This document shows positions 32,500 to 39,880 of a DNA stretch of 42,216 nt, piece by piece (within the stretch, counting starts at the first letter, position 1; the number at the start of each line of letters is the position of its first letter). This stretch comes from Streptomyces sp. SBT349. GTDB taxonomy: Bacteria > Actinomycetota > Actinomycetes > Streptomycetales > Streptomycetaceae. The stretch is from the NCBI RefSeq assembly GCF_001083795.1, contig NZ_LAVK01000021.1:1-42216 (forward strand). The letters run 5' to 3'. Below the pieces are notes generated by a model, which saw only the letters and a list, made by a program, of their open reading frames with translations, did not search any database and had not been told where the DNA came from. Both the position numbers and the translations under genes were made by a program.

Positions 32500-34052
32500 T
32501 GTCCGGCAACACCACCCGCGCCCGGTAGCGACTCGGCCTGGGGCGAATCCGGCCCCGGCGCGGATTCGAGTGCCTTCTGCTTCCGCTCGTCCGGCAGCAC
32601 GAAGGCGCCGAGGACGGCCGTGACGAGTGCGGCGATGCCGCTGACCACCATGACCACCCCCATGCCGCTCATGAAGGCCGACTGGGCGGACTCCGCCAGT
32701 TGCGGGAGGTCCAGCTGCGCGGCGACCGCCTGTGCCGCCACGATCGATTCCTCGGCGGTCTCCGCCGCCTCCGGCGGCAGCCCGTCCGTGTCGATCCGGT
32801 TGGTGAAGACCGCGTTGAGCATGCTGCCCAGCGCGGCGATGCCGATCGCGCCACCGACCTGCCGCAGGGTGGTCAGCAGCCCGGTGCCGGTGCCCTCCCT
32901 GCCCTTGGGCAGCGCGCCGAGGGCGGCGTCCATGGTCAGCATCATCGCGAAGCCGAGGCCGAGTCCGGTGACGGTCAGCCACAGCGCCACGTATCCGTAC
33001 CCGTCGCCGGCGTCCGTACGGGCGCCGAGCAGCAGTCCGACGCCGAAGAGGGCCATGCCCCCGACGATCACGGCCCGTGTGCCGAAGCGGGCGATCAGCA
33101 GTGGCGCCGCGCGGGCCACGACGATCATGCTGGCCATGAGCGGCATCAGCCGTAGGCCGGTGTCGAAGGCGTCGTTGCCCTGGATGGCCTGGAGGAACAG
33201 CGGCAGCACGAACATCAGGCCCATCATCACGAACATGACGAGCACGGTGATGATCGTGTTCCACCGGAAGGTGGGGTTCCCCAGCAGCTCCAGGTCCAGC
33301 ATCGGGCGGGTCTGGCGACGCTCGCGCACCACGAGAGCGGCCAGCATCAGCAGGCCGCCGATGAGCGCGGCGAGGATGAGAGGACTGGTCCATCCCTCGA
33401 CGGGTCCCTCGATCACGCCGTAGACGAACGCGCCGAGGCCGAGGACGCCCAGCGTGGCGTTCAATGGATCGACCGCGGTGGCCGACGGATCGCGGGTCTC
33501 GGGGATCAGCATCACGCAGGCGACGATGCCGATGGCGACCAGCGGGATATTGAGGACGAAGATCGAGCCCCACCAGAAGTGGTCGAGCAGCCAGCCGCCG
33601 ACCAGGGGGCCGAACGGCATGCCGGCCGACATGCCCACGGTGACGGCTCCGATGGCCTTGGTGCGTTCCTCGCCCTCGAAGAGGGTCGGGATCACGGAGA
33701 GGGCGAGCGGCATGATGAGCGCGCCGCCGACTCCCATGATCGTGCGGGCCGCGATGACGGGCCCTGGGGTGGACACGACAGCCCCGAGGATGGAGCCGCC
33801 CAAGAAGATCACGAGCCCGGCAACCAGCATCTTGCGCCGCCCGAAGCGGTCACCGAGCAGCCCGGCAGGGAGCATCGCGGCGGCGAAGACGACGGCGTAC
33901 GAGTCGACGATCCACTGCAGCTCACCCGTGTCGGCGCCGATGTCAGCGGCCATGGTGGGCAGGGCGACGTTCAAGATTGTCAGGTCGAACCCGAGTACGA
34001 GCACACTGATGGTCAGAGCAACAAGTGCTAACCAGCGCCTTTTGTCAGTCAT
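32496..34052 (-). CDS. MFS drug exporter, DHA2 family (EmrB/QacA type, 14 TM)
   Basis: A 518-residue membrane transporter. Family motifs are the DHA2 motif LDLTILNVALP variant (GFDLTILNVALPTM), the cytoplasmic loop LLGDRFGRRKM and motif C-like GVGGALIMPLALS. Many hydrophobic segments fit 14 helices. The start is ATG 34052 (MTDKRRWLALVAL); an upstream extension is hydrophilic and lacks a family match. It likely exports the product or a prenylated intermediate for self-protection. Codon 8 is TTA (34031-34029), so its translation may depend on bldA. It lies downstream of VHPO6 on the same strand, after a hairpin. Confidence 0.92.
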   Translation of the reverse strand: MTDKRRWLALVALTISVLVLGFDLTILNVALPTMAADIGADTGELQWIVDSYAVVFAAAMLPAGLLGDRFGRRKMLVAGLVIFLGGSILGAVVSTPGPVIAARTIMGVGGALIMPLALSVIPTLFEGEERTKAIGAVTVGMSAGMPFGPLVGGWLLDHFWWGSIFVLNIPLVAIGIVACVMLIPETRDPSATAVDPLNATLGVLGLGAFVYGVIEGPVEGWTSPLILAALIGGLLMLAALVVRERRQTRPMLDLELLGNPTFRWNTIITVLVMFVMMGLMFVLPLFLQAIQGNDAFDTGLRLMPLMASMIVVARAAPLLIARFGTRAVIVGGMALFGVGLLLGARTDAGDGYGYVALWLTVTGLGLGFAMMLTMDAALGALPKGREGTGTGLLTTLRQVGGAIGIAALGSMLNAVFTNRIDTDGLPPEAAETAEESIVAAQAVAAQLDLPQLAESAQSAFMSGMGVVMVVSGIAALVTAVLGAFVLPDERKQKALESAPGPDSPQAESLPGAGGVAGQ

Positions 34053-34149
34053 GCTTAAATGATAGTCCCTCTCACCACGCGGGCGGTAGAGGTTCCGGCG
34101 TCTCGAACGGCCGAACGCCCCCCGCTCCCGGAGGAGTCGGGGGGCGCAC

Positions 34150-34182
34150 GGCGGCGGGTCCGTCGGGTCGGTGCCCGCCGCC
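34150..34182 (-). repeat. VHPO 3' hairpin, copy 6
   Basis: GGCGGCGGG (34150-34158) and CCCGCCGCC (34174-34182), with weaker outer pairing, downstream of the VHPO6 stop on the minus strand. The core is the same as in the five plus-strand copies. Confidence 0.75.
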
Positions 34183-34205
34183 ACGGCGGGGCACGGTGGG
34201 GAGGG

Positions 34206-35777
34206 TCAGTCCTCCACGTCACCGTTGATGTGCCGCTGCGCGAACTCGTAGGCCATGTCGCCGAACTGCTCGCCGAACTCGGCGGACTTCTCGACCGTCG
34301 TCTTGAAGTGCACCCCGCCCCACACCCGGCTGATGGCGCAGGTCTCGACGAACTCGGTCCAGGTGGCCCAGTACATCTCGACGTCGTTGGCGGGGGTGAT
34401 CCCCGGCTCCTGAAGCGCGGAGCCGGCGGGGGCGACCTCCCGCCAGTCCAGGCGGTCGTCGCCGAAGAAGCGCCGCGCCGCCTGCGCCTCGGCGCCGCAG
34501 AGCGTCGTGGAGCCCGAGGGGTAGTCGGCGTGGTCACCCACCTTCAGGTAGCTGGCCCACTGGTCGGCGGGCATGTCGTTGACCGTTCCCATGCCGGGGC
34601 CGCCCCAGGCGGTCACCTTGCGGCTGCCGTACACGTGCCGGATGGCGCTCCACGGGCGCACGGCGTCGTACGTGAGCTTCTGGTGCCAGGCGGCGATCAG
34701 CGCGTCGTACACGGACGTCGAGAGCGTGAAGAACAGGTGGATCCAGCCGGCCAGGTCCATCTCGTCGTGGGCGTGGGCCGCGGCGAGGCCCGACATGCCG
34801 ATGCCCAGGAGCTTGTTGTCGAAGAACTCCGCCTCGATCTTCTGCTTGTCGGTGAGATTGGCCGAGGCCTCCAGGATCTCGTCCACCGAGCGCTTGTAGT
34901 CCCTGGGCCGGTGGTGGTCGATGTGCCGGGGCGGGGCGAGCCTGAACTCGCCGGGGTCCGAGAAGGTGTGGGCCTTGGTCAGCCGCAGCTGCGGGGTGGC
35001 GAACTGCTGGACGACGAAGACGCCCTTGTCACCCTTGCCGACGCCCTGCCGGCGGTTGTGGGGGCCCAGCTGCGGCTGCCAGCGTGAGGGATTCCTCAGC
35101 TTGAAGGCCGTGTTGACGGGCTCGTAGCCGGTGTAGTCCTCGTAGGGACGGCCGTTGTATGTGCGGCCCTCGTCGCCCAGCTGGTTCATGCCGTCGTGCA
35201 CGGTGTCCGCGAGGACGCCCTTGCCGGCCAGGTTGCCGAGGCCGACCGCGGTGGTCCGGTCCTCCGACTCGTCGGTGGGGTCCAGGCCGATCGCCATCAG
35301 CAGCCCGCCGATGACCGGCTCCCGCTCCGGCATCAGACCCTTGATCACCTGGTATGTGGCATGCAGGGCGGCGGTGTTCAGATTCCTGTTGGTGTTCGAC
35401 TCGCTGGAGGGGCGGCGGCCGAGCCGGGAGTGAACGCCGACCGCGGTCGGGTGGTAGGGCGCCACCGCATCGAACCACGCGGTCGTCGTCAAGTGGGTGA
35501 CCCGCTCCACTATGGTCACGTCCATGGGGGCGACGAATTCCTCGAACTCCTCCCGGTCCTGGCTGGAGACCAGGTCCCGGATGAAGTTGCCGGTGTCGAG
35601 GTCGAAGTCGATCTGGGGCGGCTGGGCCGCCGAGCCGGCCGACTGGCTGGCGGCGGCCGTGCCGCCGTGACCCAGGGTGGCCAGCGCCGCGGTCGAGGCA
35701 CCGCCGAGGAGCCCGCCGAGCAGCGACCTGCGCCCCGGCCTGAAGCCCGAGAAGGGAGAACGTCCGGACGTCGTCAT
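34206..35777 (-). CDS. Vanadium-dependent haloperoxidase family protein 6
   Basis: A 523-residue paralogue on the opposite strand. The vanadate pocket is complete: Lys367 and Arg374 (KLTYDAVRPW), Ser421-Gly422-Ser423 (YPSGS), Arg484 and His490 (SRVWGGVHF). PW after the Arg, NDMPAD and YLKVGDH are shared with copy 2. It has a Tat-type leader RPGRRSLLGGLLGG. The ribosome site AAAAGGACA precedes the ATG. It follows prenyltransferase 3 on the same strand, mirroring the prenyltransferase 2-VHPO1 order. Likely a halogenation or oxidative cyclisation step. Confidence 0.92.
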   Translation of the reverse strand: MTTSGRSPFSGFRPGRRSLLGGLLGGASTAALATLGHGGTAAASQSAGSAAQPPQIDFDLDTGNFIRDLVSSQDREEFEEFVAPMDVTIVERVTHLTTTAWFDAVAPYHPTAVGVHSRLGRRPSSESNTNRNLNTAALHATYQVIKGLMPEREPVIGGLLMAIGLDPTDESEDRTTAVGLGNLAGKGVLADTVHDGMNQLGDEGRTYNGRPYEDYTGYEPVNTAFKLRNPSRWQPQLGPHNRRQGVGKGDKGVFVVQQFATPQLRLTKAHTFSDPGEFRLAPPRHIDHHRPRDYKRSVDEILEASANLTDKQKIEAEFFDNKLLGIGMSGLAAAHAHDEMDLAGWIHLFFTLSTSVYDALIAAWHQKLTYDAVRPWSAIRHVYGSRKVTAWGGPGMGTVNDMPADQWASYLKVGDHADYPSGSTTLCGAEAQAARRFFGDDRLDWREVAPAGSALQEPGITPANDVEMYWATWTEFVETCAISRVWGGVHFKTTVEKSAEFGEQFGDMAYEFAQRHINGDVED

Positions 35778-35810
35778 GGATTATGTCCTTTTCTTAAGAA
35801 GGGGACTCCA

Positions 35811-35840
35811 CATGTCTGAACATGTCTGAACATGTCTGAG
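35811..35840. repeat. Three tandem 10-bp direct repeats upstream of VHPO6
   Basis: CATGTCTGAA, CATGTCTGAA, CATGTCTGAG in direct tandem, between the prenyltransferase 3 hairpin and the VHPO6 ribosome site. The 10-bp period would place each copy on the same DNA face. Each copy holds the palindrome ACATGT across the joint. It could be a protein-binding site or simple slippage. No similar repeat precedes the other VHPO genes. Confidence 0.7.
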
Positions 35841-35871
35841 GCGAGGTCCCTGGAGAAGGACCACGCCTCAG
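35836..35871 (-). terminator. Hairpin between prenyltransferase 3 and VHPO6
   Basis: A 14-bp stem with one mismatch (CTGAGGCGAGGTCC 35836-35849, GGACCACGCCTCAG 35858-35871) and an 8-nt loop. It contains the GCGAGGTCC core also found in the prenyltransferase 2 terminator, so the two are probably related. Confidence 0.7.
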
Positions 35872-35988
35872 AGAGAGTCGGCTGCGTCTCGACCGGATCG
35901 TGAACTCCGTCCACGTCCCGTGGGAGAAGTCCAGCCGGCCGCCGTCCGGTCCCTGCTGTCCCGGACGGCGATGAGCGGAACCCGGGTG

Positions 35989-36903
35989 TTATATCTCTTC
36001 CTTGTGGATCGCCATCCACATCTTCCGCTGCATGGGCGACAGCGAGTGGTATGAGGCGAATTCGAGGACTTCCCCCTTGCGCGTCCACTTGGCGCCGAGC
36101 AGGTTCACGCGCTCGCCGGCGTAGGTGTAGGGGGTGTTCCTGAGGAAGCGCTCGAACTTCGGCTCGATCGGAGCGGAGAGGACCGACGGGTCCAGGCCGC
36201 GGGCCGGCGCCTGGGCAAGGGCGATCCGTACGATCTCCGAAGTGTCCCAGCCGAGGGTGACATTGACCCGGAACGCCTTCCGGGCGAAGTCCAGCATCCC
36301 CTCGTTCGGTTCCGGCAGTCCGGCTTCGCGGAGCATCGCGAGGATGGTCTTCGGTTCGAGGGGGCTCTCCGGGGAGAGCTGGAAGTACAGATTCAGCGTC
36401 TTGTTCTGGTAGTCGATCCCCAGCATCGCCACGTTGTCCAGGCCGTGGCGGGCGAAGAAACCGGCGTTCTCGGCCACGGCGCGCGGCATGGACGGGATGT
36501 CGGCGAGCTCCGAGGCGCTCTGGAGCTCGCGGGGGAAGTGCACGTAGACCTTCCGGAAGCCCCCGACGACTCCGCAGTCGACCAGGTACTCGTTGACGGC
36601 GCATCGCTCCCGGAAGTCCGAGAGCAGGCTGCCGACGGGGTGGTCCGTTGCCTCGACAAGGCCGTTCGCCAGGGCGTGGGCGTAGGGGTCGTCGATCGTC
36701 GGAGGCACGGTGAAGGTGAAGTCGAGCTCGCCTGTCCTGCCCGCGCCGGTCGTCACGTTGAAGTGAATCCCGACCTCGCTGATCGGGTCTCCGTACGCGG
36801 TCAGGATGGGCACGACCGTGTCGCGTGAGCAGGGCGCTTCCAGCAGTCGAGCCGTTTCCTCAAAGACCGAATAAACATCGTCTATCTCAGCGGCTCCGGA
36901 CAT
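35989..36903 (-). CDS. ABBA aromatic prenyltransferase 3
   Basis: A 304-residue PT-barrel enzyme, paralogue of prenyltransferases 1 and 2. Landmarks are VYSVFEETARLLEAPCSRD, Mg-site Asp61 in GELDFTFT, GGFRKVYVHFP, DIPSMPRAVAENAGFFARHG, IDYQNKTLNLYF and LGWDTSEIVRIALA. It likely adds another prenyl unit or acts on a different acceptor position. It keeps the Asp of Mg-dependent members. ATG 36903 follows CTTGGAGGATAA, the same initiation region as prenyltransferase 2. Its transcript starts from promoter copy 4, about 400 nt upstream. Confidence 0.92.
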   Translation of the reverse strand: MSGAAEIDDVYSVFEETARLLEAPCSRDTVVPILTAYGDPISEVGIHFNVTTGAGRTGELDFTFTVPPTIDDPYAHALANGLVEATDHPVGSLLSDFRERCAVNEYLVDCGVVGGFRKVYVHFPRELQSASELADIPSMPRAVAENAGFFARHGLDNVAMLGIDYQNKTLNLYFQLSPESPLEPKTILAMLREAGLPEPNEGMLDFARKAFRVNVTLGWDTSEIVRIALAQAPARGLDPSVLSAPIEPKFERFLRNTPYTYAGERVNLLGAKWTRKGEVLEFASYHSLSPMQRKMWMAIHKEEI

Positions 36904-37300
36904 TTATCCTCCAAGTGTCAACTCTGGTGCTGTGATGCGGCAAGGCATTCCGCGATTCACCGCCGACGTGTGCGGGTGCTTGTGGTGCTCCTTCCTGGCG
37001 GCCGTTCCCTGTCCGGCCCCGGTCACGGCCGGATGGTGGAGAGGGGCCCGGGCGCCGGGCAGGAGGTCGAGGAAGTCGAGGAGGTCGAGGAGGTCGATGG
37101 TCCGGTCGGCCGGGTCGTGCGTCCCCGCGACGCGGCGCGGCGACCGGCTTCCTGAACGGACGCGGCGCCGGCCCGGTGAAGGGGTGGGGGCGTCCAGCAC
37201 GGCTCCGAGGCCGTGATCACACCAGCTGCCGCGGCATGGCCGCCGCGGTGGGAGCCGCCTGGCATTGAGTCAGAGCCAAGAGGACGGACTCCGGGGGATG
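36904..37300 (-). other. 5' leader of prenyltransferase 3
   Basis: About 400 nt. After promoter copy 4 a short possible leader ORF starts at TTG 37279 (reads L-A-L-T-Q-C-Q-A-A, about 20 codons) with GGAG 9 nt upstream. A further open frame (37200-36904) ends with the TAA abutting the prenyltransferase ATG. It includes four 9-bp repeats. No family match for either peptide. Confidence 0.4.
37063..37098. repeat. Four tandem 9-bp repeats
   Basis: GAGGTCGAG, GAAGTCGAG, GAGGTCGAG, GAGGTCGAT in tandem inside the prenyltransferase 3 leader. In the minus-strand open frame they read as D-L-L / D-F-L repeats. Most likely a simple slippage repeat. Confidence 0.7.
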
Positions 37301-37336
37301 ATTATATGTATAGGTTCTTCGCCGTCTGATCGTCAA
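37277..37336 (-). promoter_or_regulatory. Conserved cluster promoter module, copy 4 (prenyltransferase 3)
   Basis: On the minus strand: TTGACG at 37336-37331, an 18-nt spacer ending GCGAAGAACC, then TATACATATAAT at 37312-37301. The tail CCCCCGGAGTCCGTCCTC leads to a TTG at 37279. It is nearly identical to copy 3, including GGGGTC before the -35 box. It points inward and marks the right border of the cluster. Confidence 0.8.
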
Positions 37337-37400
37337 GACCCCTGCATTTCGCCCGGTCCGTGATGACGGCCACCCGCTCATATCGCCCCCGGCCCGGGTT

Positions 37401-38630
37401 CTAGCGACCCTTGACGAGCGGGCGCAGATGGCGCGTGGGTTGTTCGATCAGCACGTACGACAGCCAGCCGAGGGTGATCGACAGGGCCAGCGTCAGCGGG
37501 TAGAGCAGCAGGAAGTCGCTGATGTCCAGGGTGCCGATCTCCTTGTCGGTGTACTTGATCCACCCCAGGATGATGACCATGTGCCACAGGAAGGTGCCGT
37601 AGGAGATCCGGCCGAGCCACGCCAGCACGGGGAAGGCCATCATGCGCGCGGGGCGGCTGCCGTTGGCGAACAGCAGCGGAGCCGCGAGGCACACGGCCGT
37701 CACGAGGTGGCACACGTGCTCGACGACGGCCTCGGACGCCGTCGGGACCATGACGATGTCACCGGCCAGGGACGTCGAGTTGACCAGGTGCGCTGCCAGC
37801 GCGACGCCCCAGCACGCCCACGGGTGACGCGAGACGAGGACGACGATCGCGGGCGGGTTCGCCGACCGTGTGGAGTGGGAGGCGAGGAGCGCGAGCGCCA
37901 TCCCGGCGGCGAAGTAGCTGATGTACGCGGGGAGCCAGCGCCGCTCCAGCGGCGGCACCATCGGCTCCGGCGACATGAACAGCACCGCCACCCACACGAC
38001 GCTGAGCACCACCAGGGCGCCGAGGAGCATGAACGCCGGTCCCGTCCTGCCCTTGCGCAGCAGGCGGTGCAGCACGAACGCGAGGATCGGGAGCAGCGCG
38101 TAGAAGGAGACCTCGGTGGCGAGGCTCCACGTCGGGGCCAGACTGGCCGTCAGGGTGTCGTTGTCGTAGATCACCCACAGCAGAGCGACCCGCGCGGTGC
38201 GCGCCGCCTCGTCCAGCCGCTCGGCCTCGAACATCAGAAGCGCCGCCAGGGCGGCCAGCCAGTACGCCGGGAAGATGCGCAGGACCCGGTGCCAGTAATA
38301 CCGCTTGCTGCTCGGGGATTTCCGGCCGTCCAGGGCGGCGTCGGCCCAGGAGCGGTAGAGCAGCAGCCCGGATATGACGAAGAAGATCGGTACCGCGACC
38401 GTGAAGCGGTTCAGCACCGGTCTCAGCGGGCCCTCCGTGCCGAGCACCGGCACCTGCCCGGTGTAGATGCCCACGTGCATGGCGATCACCATGAGGTTGG
38501 CGGAGGCGCGCAGGCCGTCGATGGCCGGGGCGTACGCCTTGGCCGTGTCGACCGTCCGCGCGGCGACGTCGCTGCCGGTGCGCCCCGTTCCGGCCTTCGC
38601 GCCCGCGGGTTCAGGGGGATGCAGTGCCAT
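37401..38630 (-). CDS. Acyltransferase-3 family membrane protein (OafA/YrhL type)
   Basis: A 409-residue integral membrane O-acyltransferase with about ten hydrophobic helices. Family landmarks are the N-terminal DGLRASANLMVIAMHVGIYTG (conserved His), PIFFVISGLLLYRSW, RVLRIFPAYWLA and TWSLATEVSFYALLP (the WSLxxE motif). ATG 38630 follows AAGGAGATGGCAC. Such proteins acylate sugars, lipids or secondary metabolites. It lies outside promoter copy 4 and is transcribed toward it, so whether it belongs to the cluster is uncertain; tailoring of the product is possible but not shown. Confidence 0.9.
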   Translation of the reverse strand: MALHPPEPAGAKAGTGRTGSDVAARTVDTAKAYAPAIDGLRASANLMVIAMHVGIYTGQVPVLGTEGPLRPVLNRFTVAVPIFFVISGLLLYRSWADAALDGRKSPSSKRYYWHRVLRIFPAYWLAALAALLMFEAERLDEAARTARVALLWVIYDNDTLTASLAPTWSLATEVSFYALLPILAFVLHRLLRKGRTGPAFMLLGALVVLSVVWVAVLFMSPEPMVPPLERRWLPAYISYFAAGMALALLASHSTRSANPPAIVVLVSRHPWACWGVALAAHLVNSTSLAGDIVMVPTASEAVVEHVCHLVTAVCLAAPLLFANGSRPARMMAFPVLAWLGRISYGTFLWHMVIILGWIKYTDKEIGTLDISDFLLLYPLTLALSITLGWLSYVLIEQPTRHLRPLVKGR

Positions 38631-38977
38631 GTGCCATCTCCTTCACGAGGCCCGGGACGCCGGTGCGCCCAAGCAGGGGTGGATTGCCTTGCCAGGGGAA
38701 ACGCACGCTCCGGCGTCCCGCCCGACGTCGACGAACCGGGGGTCGGGGAACCGCCTCTCAGGTGGTAACTCCGCCTTGTGTGCCACGCGTACCTCCTGGT
38801 CATCCTGCCGCTCTAGGGGCCTGATCCGTTGTGCAGGAGGCTAGGTGCACAGGCTCTCGGCGTACACCCCTAGCAACCCCCGGCCACAGCCGACACGTTG
38901 TGAACCTTTCAGGCGTCCGCTCCGTGTACTACAGCGCCTACTACAGCGCCACCGTCCCACTCGCAGAGGAGAAGCCC
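38631..38977. other. Divergent intergenic region with 12-bp tandem repeat
   Basis: About 350 nt between divergent genes, presumably holding both promoters. TACTACAGCGCC occurs twice in direct tandem (38927-38938 and 38939-38950), just before the ribosome site AGAGGAGAAG of the next gene. I see no gene here. Confidence 0.5.
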
Positions 38978-39337
38978 ATGCGTCCCCACAGGATCGCCCT
39001 CGCCGCCGGCCTGGTGTCCGCGGTCGCCCTCGCCCTGCTGAACGCGCCGACGGCCTCGGCGACCAACGCCACCGCCGCCACCGCCGACCCCGCACCGGGC
39101 AGCCTCACCTTCTACACCGAGCCCGACCTCACCGGCACCGAGGCCGTCTACCCCGGCGGCCCCTCCGACACGTGCACGGAACTCCCCTTCGTCGTCCACG
39201 GCCATCTGAACCTGAGCCAGCGGGGCTTCACCGTCTACGAGTCCACCGACTGCTCGGGCCACGGCCTGACCTTCCCCGCCAACGACCTGCACAGCTACCA
39301 GAACCACGAGATGCGCAGCTTCCGCGCCACCGGCTGA
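38978..39337 (+). CDS. Small secreted beta/gamma-crystallin-like protein
   Basis: A protein of 119 residues with a clear signal peptide (MRPHRIALAAGLVSAVALAL, cleavage near ASA). The mature part resembles the peptidase-inhibitor I36/beta-gamma-crystallin group common in Streptomyces: LTFYTEPDLTGTEAVYPGG, two Cys that could pair (DTCTEL and STDCSG), and a C-terminal NHEMRSFRATG. Its function is unknown; it is probably an extracellular structural or inhibitor protein. The start follows GAGGAGAAG. It is unrelated to the cluster. Confidence 0.75.
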   Translation: MRPHRIALAAGLVSAVALALLNAPTASATNATAATADPAPGSLTFYTEPDLTGTEAVYPGGPSDTCTELPFVVHGHLNLSQRGFTVYESTDCSGHGLTFPANDLHSYQNHEMRSFRATG

Positions 39338-39456
39338 TCCGGGGAGAACGAGCGCGCCGTGAGGCGCCCATGGGGGCGTGCGGGGCGGGACGGCGGGCAG
39401 GCGCGGGGGAGGACACAGCGGCGCACCCGCGCCCGAGACGGCAAGGGAGGACGATC

Positions 39457-39783
39457 ATGCCGGCCGGTTCCAGCAGCAAGCGCGAGCGGCAGTACGAGCA
39501 CATCAAGGAGGGCGCCACGGAACGAGGCACCTCCACCGGGCGCGCGGAGGAGATCGCCGCGCGCACCGTCAACAAGCAGCGGGCCCGCTCGGGCGAGGCG
39601 AAGCGCGCGAGCACGACCTCCACCCGCGACCCCAAGTCGGCGCCCCAGCGCGGCGGCGAGCGCTCCCACCGCGGCCCCCAGGGCCCCACGCGCGACCAGC
39701 TCTACCAGGAGGCCAGGAAGGAGAACGTCGAAGGCCGCTCCTCCATGAACAAGCAGCAACTCCGCGACGCCCTCGGACGCTGA
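39457..39783 (+). CDS. Small basic protein of the 'plasmid stabilization' type
   Basis: A charged 108-residue protein: SSSKRERQYEHIKEGATE, GRAEEIAARTVNKQRARSGE, then a Rho_N/SAP-like C-terminal helix pair (DQLYQEARKENVEGRSSMNK, ending LRDALGR). Proteins of this kind are widespread on actinobacterial chromosomes and are annotated as plasmid stabilization proteins, mostly without evidence. The C-terminal motif suggests nucleic-acid binding. The ATG follows AGGGAGGACGATC. A strong hairpin follows. Confidence 0.8.
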   Translation: MPAGSSSKRERQYEHIKEGATERGTSTGRAEEIAARTVNKQRARSGEAKRASTTSTRDPKSAPQRGGERSHRGPQGPTRDQLYQEARKENVEGRSSMNKQQLRDALGR

Positions 39784-39804
39784 CGCGAACGAGCCACCGC
39801 ACCG

Positions 39805-39848
39805 CACCGCACCGACGGCGAGGGCTCCGCCTCGCCGTCGGTGCGGTG
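39805..39848. terminator. Bidirectional terminator
   Basis: A perfect 18-bp inverted repeat (CACCGCACCGACGGCGAG / CTCGCCGTCGGTGCGGTG) with an 8-nt loop between two convergent genes. Confidence 0.88.
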
Positions 39849-39880
39849 ACTCCTCGCGCACCCCGCTTCCGTCCGGTCCC

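Noticed and set aside
34049..34062. TCAT-N6-ATGA as the TetR operator
   Set aside because: It overlaps the exporter start codon and has only 4-bp arms, so it is too weak to support without other sites.
21747..35777. VHPO genes as PAP2-type phosphatases
   Set aside because: The fold is related, but length (about 525 residues), the KxxxxxxRP/PSG/SRxxxGxHF layout and the THN-cluster context match vanadium haloperoxidases.
37063..37098. 9-bp tandem repeats as a CRISPR or iteron array
   Set aside because: Only four short, directly abutting units with no spacers. Simple slippage fits better.
37401..38630. Acyltransferase as a certain member of the meroterpenoid pathway
   Set aside because: It lies outside the inward-facing promoter copy 4 and shares none of the cluster's regulatory sequences, so membership is left open.
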